A stretch of 64,000 nt of DNA, taken from assembly GCA_024403055.1 (NCBI GenBank), contig JAKSSO010000002.1, positions 22,573 through 86,572 on the forward strand, written 5' to 3'. The notes under the pieces are model-generated. The model had not been told where the DNA came from. It made no database searches and saw only the letters and a list, made by a program, of their open reading frames with translations. A program made the translations under genes and the position numbers. The first letter of the stretch is position 1. Each line of letters begins with the position of its first letter. Positions 7,692 to 15,243 of this stretch are shown here, in pieces. The DNA comes from Mogibacterium sp. (GTDB lineage Bacteria; Bacillota; Clostridia; Peptostreptococcales; Anaerovoracaceae).

Positions 7692-9788
7692 ATGGATAAT
7701 TATCTTGCACTTTTCACCCTCCTCGGATCTATTCTTGCCCTGTGCTTTGCACTGATGCAGGCAAAGAAAGTTCTGAAGTTCAACGAGGGAAATGAAAAAA
7801 TGATCAAGATCTCCGGCAACATCAGAGAAGGCGCTATGGCTTATCTGACTCGCCAGTACAAGATACTGATCGTATTCTTCGTAGGCATGTTTGTCATTCT
7901 GTCGATCATGGCATTCTTCAAACTGCTTACACCATTCGTACCATTCGCATTTATCACAGGTGGTTTCTTCTCGGGTCTGTCCGGATTCGTAGGAATGAAC
8001 ATCGCTACTCGCGCTAATGCAAGAACTGCTAACGCTTGTCAGGAAGGCCTGAACAGGGGACTCAGAGTTGCATTCTCCGCAGGAAGCGTTATGGGATTCA
8101 CTGTAGTTGGTCTCGGACTTCTCGATATCTCCATCTGGTATCTGCTGCTGAAGATGGTATTCCATCTGAATCTGTCAGACCTGACTACAACAATGCTGAC
8201 ATTCGGAATGGGCGCTTCTTCAATGGCACTCTTTGCCCGTGTAGGTGGCGGTATCTACACTAAGGCTGCTGACGTTGGTGCTGACCTCGTTGGTAAGGTT
8301 GAGGCAGGAATCCCTGAGGACGACCCGCGTAACCCTGCAGTTATCGCAGATAACGTAGGAGACAACGTTGGTGACGTTGCAGGAATGGGCGCTGACCTTT
8401 ATGAGTCATATGTAGGATCAATTCTTTCCTCCTGCGCACTCGGTGTAATCGCATTCGAGAATTCTGCACAGCTTCAGGTTTCCGCAGTAGCTATTCCTAT
8501 GGCAATGGCAGCTATCGGCGTTGTTGCTTCCATCATCTGCACATTCCTGGTTAAGACAGGAGAGAGCATCGATCAGGCTACACTGCTCAAGGCTCTGAGA
8601 AGAGGAACCAACACAAGTGCTATTTCCATCGCAGTAATTGCATTCCCACTCGTATACTTTGTGTTCGGAATGGAATTCATCGGACTGTACTTTGCAATTA
8701 TCGCAGGACTTGTTGCCGGTGTACTGATCGGATTCTTCACTGAGTACTTCACATCAGATACATACAAGCCGACACAGAAGCTTGCAAGCCAGTCTGAGAC
8801 AGGTGCTGCTACTATCATCATCGGTGGTGTTTCCCTTGGAATGATTTCCGTTGCTGCACCTATCGTTATCATTGCTATCTGCGTAATGCTCGCTTACGGA
8901 CTTGCAGGTGGATTCGGTAATGGCGCTCTCGGACTCTACGGTATCGCACTTGCTGCTGTAGGCATGCTTTCAACACTTGGTATCACACTCGCAACTGACG
9001 CTTATGGTCCTATCGCTGACAATGCCGGCGGTATCGCTGAGATGGCTGGTCTTGATCCTGAAGTAAGACGTCGTACCGACGCTCTTGACTCACTCGGCAA
9101 CACAACTGCTGCAACAGGTAAGGGGTTTGCTATCGGTTCCGCAGCTCTGACTGCACTGGCTCTGATCGCTTCATACGTATCAAAGGTTCAGCAGATCGGC
9201 GGAGACAGCATCAAGCTTGACATGAGCGTAATGAACCCTGCAGTTCTCGTTGGTATCTTCATCGGTGCCAGCCTGCCGTTCATCTTCGCTGCAATGACCA
9301 TGGATTCTGTAGGCAAGGCTGCACAGAGCATCGTAGTTGAAGTACGTCGTCAGTTCCACGAGATCGCAGGTCTCATGGAAGGAAAGACTGATCCTGACTA
9401 CACGAAGTGCGTAGACCTCTGCACAAAGGCATCACTCCACGAGATGATCGCTCCTACAGTTCTGGCTATCGTTACTCCTATCGTTGTTGGACTTGTACTC
9501 GGATACAACGGAGTAATCGGTCTGCTTGCAGGTGCAACTGCAACAGGATTCCTCCTGGCTATCTTCATGGCTAACTCCGGTGGAGCATGGGACAATGCCA
9601 AGAAGTATATCGAGGCAGGACACTTTGGTGGCAAGGGCAGCGACGCTCACAAGGCCGGCGTTGTCGGAGACACTGTTGGTGACCCGTTCAAGGATACATC
9701 CGGTCCATCCATCAACATCCTTATCAAGCTTCTGAGCATGGTATCGATCGTATTTGCAGGTCTGGTTGTAACATTCCATATCTTCTAA
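7692..9788 (+). CDS. hppA: Membrane-bound ion-pumping pyrophosphatase
   Basis: This 698-residue integral membrane protein has about 16 hydrophobic segments and hydrolyses cytoplasmic PPi to pump H+ or Na+ outward. The substrate-binding motif DNVGDNVGDVAGMGADLYESY-type region lies near residue 220, and a second acidic cluster (GDTVGDPFKDTSGP) is near the C-terminus. The GNTTAATGKG motif, with Ala where K+-independent enzymes carry Lys, places it in the K+-dependent class; many clostridial members of that class move Na+, which is not provable here. AAGGAGG precedes the ATG. A TATAAT at 7639-7644 without a good -35 is a possible promoter. PPi from acyl-CoA ligation and biosynthesis would be its fuel. 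Confidence 0.95.
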   Translation: MDNYLALFTLLGSILALCFALMQAKKVLKFNEGNEKMIKISGNIREGAMAYLTRQYKILIVFFVGMFVILSIMAFFKLLTPFVPFAFITGGFFSGLSGFVGMNIATRANARTANACQEGLNRGLRVAFSAGSVMGFTVVGLGLLDISIWYLLLKMVFHLNLSDLTTTMLTFGMGASSMALFARVGGGIYTKAADVGADLVGKVEAGIPEDDPRNPAVIADNVGDNVGDVAGMGADLYESYVGSILSSCALGVIAFENSAQLQVSAVAIPMAMAAIGVVASIICTFLVKTGESIDQATLLKALRRGTNTSAISIAVIAFPLVYFVFGMEFIGLYFAIIAGLVAGVLIGFFTEYFTSDTYKPTQKLASQSETGAATIIIGGVSLGMISVAAPIVIIAICVMLAYGLAGGFGNGALGLYGIALAAVGMLSTLGITLATDAYGPIADNAGGIAEMAGLDPEVRRRTDALDSLGNTTAATGKGFAIGSAALTALALIASYVSKVQQIGGDSIKLDMSVMNPAVLVGIFIGASLPFIFAAMTMDSVGKAAQSIVVEVRRQFHEIAGLMEGKTDPDYTKCVDLCTKASLHEMIAPTVLAIVTPIVVGLVLGYNGVIGLLAGATATGFLLAIFMANSGGAWDNAKKYIEAGHFGGKGSDAHKAGVVGDTVGDPFKDTSGPSINILIKLLSMVSIVFAGLVVTFHIF

Positions 9789-9808
9789 TCATAAAAAGAT
9801 GTATAATG

Positions 9809-9841
9809 GGGATGCGGTTATTCCGCATCCCTTTTTCTTTT
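9809..9841 (+). terminator. Intrinsic terminator after hppA
   Basis: A 9-bp stem (GGGATGCGG / CCGCATCCC) with a 5-base loop is followed by TTTTTCTTTT. Confidence 0.9.
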
Positions 9842-9860
9842 GTAAAGGTTCAAGACAGAC

Positions 9861-10133
9861 ATGAAAAAACCAAAGCTCACGAAGGTAATGACTCTTCATT
9901 ACATCAAATTGATATACAGATCTCTGCTGTTCCGTTGGGAGTTCACTTTGTGGAAATATCCGGAACGTTTTTCAGAGAACACCAATCAATACATGAGCTG
10001 TAGTAACTGTACTGAGAAACTGTGCGTACATAAGAAGCAGCTGATGTCACTCAGGCAGCAGCTTGAGCTCTATGCTGAGGATAGAGTCACACAGATACTC
10101 ACAGGCATCAGAGGCAAGACGAGGAAGAGATAA
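9861..10133 (+). CDS. Small Cys-containing hypothetical protein
   Basis: The predicted product has 90 residues, is rich in Lys/Arg and aromatic residues and contains a CSNC...C arrangement (residues 47-56) that could bind metal. There is no clear Shine-Dalgarno site. I do not recognise a family. It fills the gap between the hppA terminator and the alcohol dehydrogenase, and the length and absence of a competing frame make it plausible but unproven. Confidence 0.4.
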   Translation: MKKPKLTKVMTLHYIKLIYRSLLFRWEFTLWKYPERFSENTNQYMSCSNCTEKLCVHKKQLMSLRQQLELYAEDRVTQILTGIRGKTRKR

Positions 10134-10180
10134 ACCTTAAGAAGCGTAAGACGCAGGTCATTACAGATAAGGAGATAACT

Positions 10181-11344
10181 ATGGAATACTTTACACCTAC
10201 ACATGTATATTTCGGAAAGGGCGTAGAAGATCAAGTCGGAGAAGTGCTCAAGGCAAACGGGGCAGGCAAGGTGCTCGTGCATTTCGGCACCGGTTCCGTT
10301 AAGAAGAGCGGACTTCTCGACAGAGTTGAGGCAAAGCTGGAAGAGGCAGGCATCGCCTATGTTGAGCTTGGCGGTGTTGTTCCTAACCCGAGAGTTTCAC
10401 TTGTACGCAAGGGCATCGAACTTGTTAATGCAGAGGGCATCGACTACATCCTTGCAGTCGGCGGCGGATCTGTTCTGGACAGTGCCAAGGCAATAGGATA
10501 CGGTGCTTACGGTGGTGGAGACGTATGGGATTTCTACTGCGGGAAGAGAAAAGTTGAGGGAACAGTTCCTGTCGGAGTTGTTCTTACTCTGTCGGCTACA
10601 GGATCGGAGATGAGTGATTCTTCTGTTATCACTAACGATGAGACTGATCCGGTCTTCAAGAGAGGTGTTAATACAGATCATGGCCGCGTAAGCTTTGCGC
10701 TGCTCGACCCTGAACTCACATATTCAGTAAGCAGATATCAGACTGCATGCGGTTCGACTGATATCATGATGCATACACTCGAGAGATATTTCCATGAGGG
10801 ATATGCGCTTGATTTCACAGATGAGCTTTCGTTCACTTTGCTCAAGACTGTCATCAAATATGCACCGATCGCGATCGCCGATCCGGAGAACTATGATGCA
10901 AGAGCCAACCTTATGTGGGCGGGATCGCTGTCACACAACGGATTGATGGCAGCCTGCAACAATACCAAGGGTGACTGGGCGTGCCATCAGATAGAGCATG
11001 AGCTGTCTGCTGAGTATGATGTGGCACACGGTGCAGGCCTTGCGGCTATCTGGGCAAGCTGGGCAAGATATGTTCTCGCGGTCGATCCTTCAAGATTTGT
11101 TAAACTGGGCGAAGGAGTATGGGGCGAATCAGATCCTGAGAAAGCTATCGAAAAATTTGAGGAATTCTTCGCATCCATTGGGATGCCGACAGATATTCAG
11201 GGTCTTGGACTTGATTTCGACGATGCAGCCTGCAGAAAAGCAGCTCTCGGCGTAACATTCCAGGATGCAAGAACGATCGGCAACTTCAAGGTGCTCAATA
11301 CAGAAGATATCTACAGCATCTACAAGGCAGCATCACACCTGTAG
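10181..11344 (+). CDS. Iron-containing alcohol dehydrogenase
   Basis: This 387-residue group III dehydrogenase resembles the clostridial NADPH-dependent butanol dehydrogenases (Bdh/YqhD type). It would interconvert aldehydes and alcohols in the cytoplasm. The nucleotide-binding GGGSVLDSAKAI is near residue 95. The metal ligands follow the family pattern: Asp and His in CGSTDIMMHTLE, His in CHQIEHELS and His in VAHGAGL. AAGGAG lies before the ATG. Flanking terminators indicate a single-gene transcript. It could dispose of reducing equivalents by forming alcohols; the natural substrate is not deducible. Confidence 0.9.
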   Translation: MEYFTPTHVYFGKGVEDQVGEVLKANGAGKVLVHFGTGSVKKSGLLDRVEAKLEEAGIAYVELGGVVPNPRVSLVRKGIELVNAEGIDYILAVGGGSVLDSAKAIGYGAYGGGDVWDFYCGKRKVEGTVPVGVVLTLSATGSEMSDSSVITNDETDPVFKRGVNTDHGRVSFALLDPELTYSVSRYQTACGSTDIMMHTLERYFHEGYALDFTDELSFTLLKTVIKYAPIAIADPENYDARANLMWAGSLSHNGLMAACNNTKGDWACHQIEHELSAEYDVAHGAGLAAIWASWARYVLAVDPSRFVKLGEGVWGESDPEKAIEKFEEFFASIGMPTDIQGLGLDFDDAACRKAALGVTFQDARTIGNFKVLNTEDIYSIYKAASHL

Positions 11345-11370
11345 GCGCTATTCAAAATAAGATCACACAG

Positions 11371-11406
11371 AAAAAGTTCACAGGCAGTTTCCTGTGAACT
11401 TTTTTA
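11371..11406. terminator. Bidirectional terminator between adh and sirtuin
   Basis: A 14-bp stem (AAAAAGTTCACAGG pairing with CCTGTGAACTTTTT) ends in T runs on both strands. It serves the two convergent genes. Confidence 0.9.
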
Positions 11407-11429
11407 TGCATGAGTCATTATTCACATCG

Positions 11430-12167
11430 CTAGTCGATCTCCATTACCTGCCTGAATACCTCGCCGATCGAGTCGTGGATGACGAGGTCGGCATTTTTGT
11501 CGGCCGGTGTGGAAGTTTTATTGATAAGTACCAGATGCTTGCCGCGGAAATATCTGATAAGTCCTGCTGCAGGATATACGATCAGCGTCGTTCCACCAAT
11601 GATGAGTGTGTCAGCTTTTTCGATAGCATTGACAGCCCCGTTGACAACGTCATCATCAAGCATTTCCTCATAGAGGACAACATCAGGCTTGACACGTCCG
11701 CCGCATGCGGAACACTTGGGCACACCGTCTGAATCGATAACATAATTCATGTCATAGAAGGCGCCGCAGTTCTCGCAGTAATTGCGGAGGACCGAGCCGT
11801 GGAGCTCGTATACGGTCTCGCTGCCGGCTTTCTGATGCAGACCGTCGATGTTCTGTGTGACGATCGCTTTGAGCTTGCCCTGCTTCTCCAGCTCTGCAAG
11901 AGCTTTATGGCAGCAGTTCGGCTCGACATCAGGATAGAGCAGTTTATCCTTGTAGAATTCAAAGAAGTCGGAAGGGTGCTGAGCATAGAAAGTGTGTGAG
12001 ATCATCTCTTCCGGGGAGACTTCGCGACCCAGATCCTGATTGTAGATGCCGTCGGCACTTCTGAAATCAGGAATGCCGCTTTCGGTCGAAACGCCGGCCC
12101 CGCCGAAGAAAACTATATTGCTGCTTTCCTCGATTATTTTTTTCAACTGCTTGATTTTATCGTCCAT
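11430..12167 (-). CDS. cobB: NAD-dependent protein deacylase (sirtuin)
   Basis: This 245-residue Sir2 enzyme removes acyl groups from protein lysines using NAD+. The NAD-binding GAGVSTESGIPDFRS is near residue 23, followed by TQNIDGLHQKAG and the catalytic HG of ELHGSVLRNYC. A structural zinc site is formed by CENC and CSAC. A GAGGTG site precedes the start. It is transcribed against the alcohol dehydrogenase. In an organism with many acyl-CoA intermediates it may reverse spontaneous lysine acylation, which is inference. Confidence 0.93.
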   Translation of the reverse strand: MDDKIKQLKKIIEESSNIVFFGGAGVSTESGIPDFRSADGIYNQDLGREVSPEEMISHTFYAQHPSDFFEFYKDKLLYPDVEPNCCHKALAELEKQGKLKAIVTQNIDGLHQKAGSETVYELHGSVLRNYCENCGAFYDMNYVIDSDGVPKCSACGGRVKPDVVLYEEMLDDDVVNGAVNAIEKADTLIIGGTTLIVYPAAGLIRYFRGKHLVLINKTSTPADKNADLVIHDSIGEVFRQVMEID

Positions 12168-12273
12168 GTTTTCACCTCATTATTCGAGTCATGTGTCGCT
12201 TTTTCTGAATAAAATAATATCACAAAAATGACTGCATATGCGTTATACTTACCATGTATGAAAGGATTTGATC

Positions 12274-12903
12274 ATGATTATTTTTGACTTAGACGGAACA
12301 CTCTGGGATGCAGGCAAGGCACTGGCGGAATCCTGGGGAGCCGAGATCGCAAGACAGCTCGGCAAAGAAACAAATTTCACAGTAGATGAGATCCACTCTG
12401 TACTGGGACAGACAATGGACCAGATAGCGCTGAAACTCCTGCCGGACGCCACCCCTGAGGAGAGGGAGAGAGTTTTCAAATGCTGCATGGGCAAGGAAAC
12501 GGAATATCTGCGCGAACACGGCGGTGAGCTTTTCGAGAGAGAAGTGGAGACGTTGGATCAGCTCAAGGCTGCCGGATACAAGATGGCGATCGTCAGCAAC
12601 TGCCAGACCGGATACGTTCAGACTTTCATCGACTCGATGAACATGCATGAGTATTTCTGTGACATTGAGGAATGGGGCCATACCGGATTGTCCAAGGGTG
12701 AGAACATCAGGCTGGTAATGGAGAGGAACAACGAGCCGCACTCGGTATATGTCGGAGACATCCAGAAGGACTGTGACTCAGCGACCGAAGCCGGCATCCC
12801 GTGCATTTGGGCAAAATACGGATTCGGAACGATGGATCATGCAGATGCTGAAATAGACCATTTCTACGAGCTGCCTGAAGCACTTGAGAAACTGGGATTC
12901 TAG
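12274..12903 (+). CDS. HAD-superfamily hydrolase
   Basis: This 209-residue protein has HAD motif I DLDGTLWDA at its N-terminus, motif II in AIVSNC and motifs III/IV in the KGENIRLVMER and YVGDIQKDCDSATEAG segments. The helical cap is of the phosphoglycolate phosphatase type. I chose ATG at 12274, seven bases after AAAGGA, instead of the TTG at 12268. The substrate is unknown. Confidence 0.85.
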   Translation: MIIFDLDGTLWDAGKALAESWGAEIARQLGKETNFTVDEIHSVLGQTMDQIALKLLPDATPEERERVFKCCMGKETEYLREHGGELFEREVETLDQLKAAGYKMAIVSNCQTGYVQTFIDSMNMHEYFCDIEEWGHTGLSKGENIRLVMERNNEPHSVYVGDIQKDCDSATEAGIPCIWAKYGFGTMDHADAEIDHFYELPEALEKLGF

Positions 12904-12963
12904 GACCCGTGATCGGTGCGGCACACCTGCACATAGAATAATAATTATCAGAAGGAGACGAAT

Positions 12964-14298
12964 ATGAAACTCAACAACAAGCGAACCGTACTGGTCGGAC
13001 TTGCATTCCTGTCGATCTGCGCATTCTGGCAGATGTATGACAATGTAGTACCGCTTATCCTGACCAAAACCTTCCACCTGAATGAGACTTTCTCGGGTGC
13101 GATCATGGCTGCAGACAATGTTCTTGCGCTCTTCCTGCTCCCGTTCTTCGGAAGCCTCTCGGACAGGACCAAGACACGTTACGGCAAGAGAATGCCGTAT
13201 ATCGTCATCGGTACCGTTGCGGCTGTGATCATGCTGCTGATCCTGCCGGGACTCGACAATGGCTATTATGCAGCACCTTCGACCGGCAAGCTGGTAGGCT
13301 TTGTAGTAATACTCGGACTGCTGCTCGTGGCAATGGGCACTTACAGATCACCTGCAGTTGCACTGATGCCGGATGTAACACCAAAGCCACTCCGTTCCAA
13401 AGCGAACGCCATCATCAATCTGATGGGCGCTGTCGGCGGTATTCTTTATCTTGCAGTTGCAGCTGTCATGTATCCTAACTCCAAGGTACAGGGACTTGAC
13501 CACGTCAACTACAGACCGCTTTTCCTTGTGATCGCAGGCATTATGGTCGTTTCGATCGTTCTGCTTATTTTCACGATCAATGAGCCAAAACTGACAGATG
13601 AAAATCAGGCTCTCGAGGCAGAGCATCCTGAATGGAACCTCGCAGAAGATGACGGAAGCGGCCATGAAGTGCTTCCTGCTCCTGTAAAGAAGAGCCTTGG
13701 ATTCCTGCTGGCATCGATCGCACTCTGGTACATCGGATACAATGGCGTTACGACATGGTTCACCACTTATGTTGATCAGGTAATGGGTCAGGGACTCGGC
13801 GGAGCATCGACCTGCCTTCTAATAGCAACAGCGGGCGCGATCATTTCGTATATTCCGATCGGCGTCATTGCAGAGAAGATCGGCCGCAAGAAGACTATCA
13901 TGATAGGATGCGTAATGCTGGCAGCATGCTTCCTGGCAGGTTTCTTCCTGACAACAGCATTCAAGAGCATCAACGTTATAATGTTCATTGTCTTTGCACT
14001 TGTCGGCTTCGCATGGGCAGCTATCAATGTAAACTCGCTTCCTATGGTCGTTGAGATGTGCAGAGGTTCGGATATCGGAAAATTTACAGGTTATTACTAC
14101 ACTGCTTCAATGGCAGCACAGGTACTGACACCTGTTCTCGCAGGAACACTGATGAGAAATATCAGCTACAAAGTACTCTTCCCATATGCCGCATTCTTCG
14201 TTGCATGCAGCTTCGTGACCATGATGTTCGTAATGCACGGAGATGCAGCACCTGAGGCAAGAAAGGGACTTGAAGCATTCGAGGACATGGATGACTAA
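12964..14298 (+). CDS. MFS transporter
   Basis: This 444-residue protein has about 12 hydrophobic segments and the MFS loop motif GSLSDRTKTRYGKRMPY after helix 2. It resembles the sugar/cation symporter-like (SLC45/GPH) branch. The substrate is not deducible. AGAAGGAG precedes the ATG. Its last codons overlap the glycerophosphodiesterase start by 8 bases, so the two are translationally coupled and may share a glycerophosphodiester or sugar-related role. Confidence 0.85.
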   Translation: MKLNNKRTVLVGLAFLSICAFWQMYDNVVPLILTKTFHLNETFSGAIMAADNVLALFLLPFFGSLSDRTKTRYGKRMPYIVIGTVAAVIMLLILPGLDNGYYAAPSTGKLVGFVVILGLLLVAMGTYRSPAVALMPDVTPKPLRSKANAIINLMGAVGGILYLAVAAVMYPNSKVQGLDHVNYRPLFLVIAGIMVVSIVLLIFTINEPKLTDENQALEAEHPEWNLAEDDGSGHEVLPAPVKKSLGFLLASIALWYIGYNGVTTWFTTYVDQVMGQGLGGASTCLLIATAGAIISYIPIGVIAEKIGRKKTIMIGCVMLAACFLAGFFLTTAFKSINVIMFIVFALVGFAWAAINVNSLPMVVEMCRGSDIGKFTGYYYTASMAAQVLTPVLAGTLMRNISYKVLFPYAAFFVACSFVTMMFVMHGDAAPEARKGLEAFEDMDD

Positions 14299-15052
14299 GA
14301 AAGAATTAAGAGGATTATATGCACACAGAGGTCTGCACGACAAACCTGTCATTCCGGAAAACTCTGTTCCCGCTTTCAGGAGGGCGGTGGAGCACGGATT
14401 CGGATCTGAGTTTGACGTGCACATGATCGCAGACGGCTCGCTCGTGGTATTTCATGATGCAGAGCTGGAGCGTGAGACCGGTGTTGTCGGAAAGATCCGG
14501 GATTATACACTTCCGGAGCTGAAGAAACTCAGACTGGAGGGAACTGACGAACAGATTCCGACGCTCGATGAAGTCCTTGCGGTCTACGATGGAAAGCTCG
14601 GAGCAGACGGGAGACCGCTGCAGCTACTCGTAGAACTCAAGGTAGACGGCAGTAATCAAAAGAAACTGGTTGAAGCGGTCACTAAGAGACTTGACCGCTT
14701 CAACGGAGAATATGTGCTCGAGAGCTTTGACCCGAGAGCCGTTCACGAACTGAAAAAACAGAGGCCGGAACTCACCAGAGGTCAGCTTATACAGAACTTT
14801 GTTACACATGATCTGACAATGCCTAAGATACAGAGCGCGTTCCTGACGGCGATGCCGTATGACGTGATAACCAGGCCGGACTTCATAGCGTTCCGTTTTG
14901 CAGACAAGGAAATGCCTTGTCTGAGGCGAGTGCTCAGGAGAAAAGGTGTATCCAAAGCAGTCTGGACAGTGCGCACACCAAGAGCGATGGCTGTGGCGCA
15001 GAAGATGGGCTGCTCGGTAATATTTGAAAAGTTCATACCTGAACAGAAATAG
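14291..15052 (+). CDS. Glycerophosphodiester phosphodiesterase
   Basis: This 253-residue GDPD-family TIM-barrel enzyme hydrolyses glycerophosphodiesters to glycerol-3-phosphate and an alcohol. The signature HRGLHD near residue 12 with PENS, and the later EFDVHMIADGSLVVFHD, provide the catalytic His pair and the metal-binding Glu/Asp. No signal peptide is present, so it acts in the cytoplasm. The ATG at 14291 overlaps the MFS stop. Glycerol released could enter through glpK further along, but this link is speculative. Confidence 0.9.
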   Translation: MTKKELRGLYAHRGLHDKPVIPENSVPAFRRAVEHGFGSEFDVHMIADGSLVVFHDAELERETGVVGKIRDYTLPELKKLRLEGTDEQIPTLDEVLAVYDGKLGADGRPLQLLVELKVDGSNQKKLVEAVTKRLDRFNGEYVLESFDPRAVHELKKQRPELTRGQLIQNFVTHDLTMPKIQSAFLTAMPYDVITRPDFIAFRFADKEMPCLRRVLRRKGVSKAVWTVRTPRAMAVAQKMGCSVIFEKFIPEQK

Positions 15053-15081
15053 CGGTATTGTGTACCGTCAGGGGGTAAATC

Positions 15082-15243
15082 ATGACAGAAAAACAGATGT
15101 CCAAGATCATCAGAAGAGACAGACAGAGAAGAAGGGCCCAGGGTATCGGAGCAGGATTCGGAGTGATAACATCACTTGCTGTACTCAGCCTGATTTTCCC
15201 TGAATCAAGAAAAGAGATCGTTAAGAAGCTGGAAAAGAAATAA
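15082..15243 (+). CDS. 53-residue single-span membrane protein
   Basis: A short basic N-terminus (KIIRRDRQRRRAQG) is followed by one hydrophobic stretch (about residues 22-42) and a charged tail. A GGGGG element precedes the ATG at 15082. Its stop overlaps the ABC-GNAT start by one base (TAATG), implying translational coupling, so it may be an accessory subunit of that exporter. It is too short to be identified. Confidence 0.65.
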   Translation: MTEKQMSKIIRRDRQRRRAQGIGAGFGVITSLAVLSLIFPESRKEIVKKLEKK

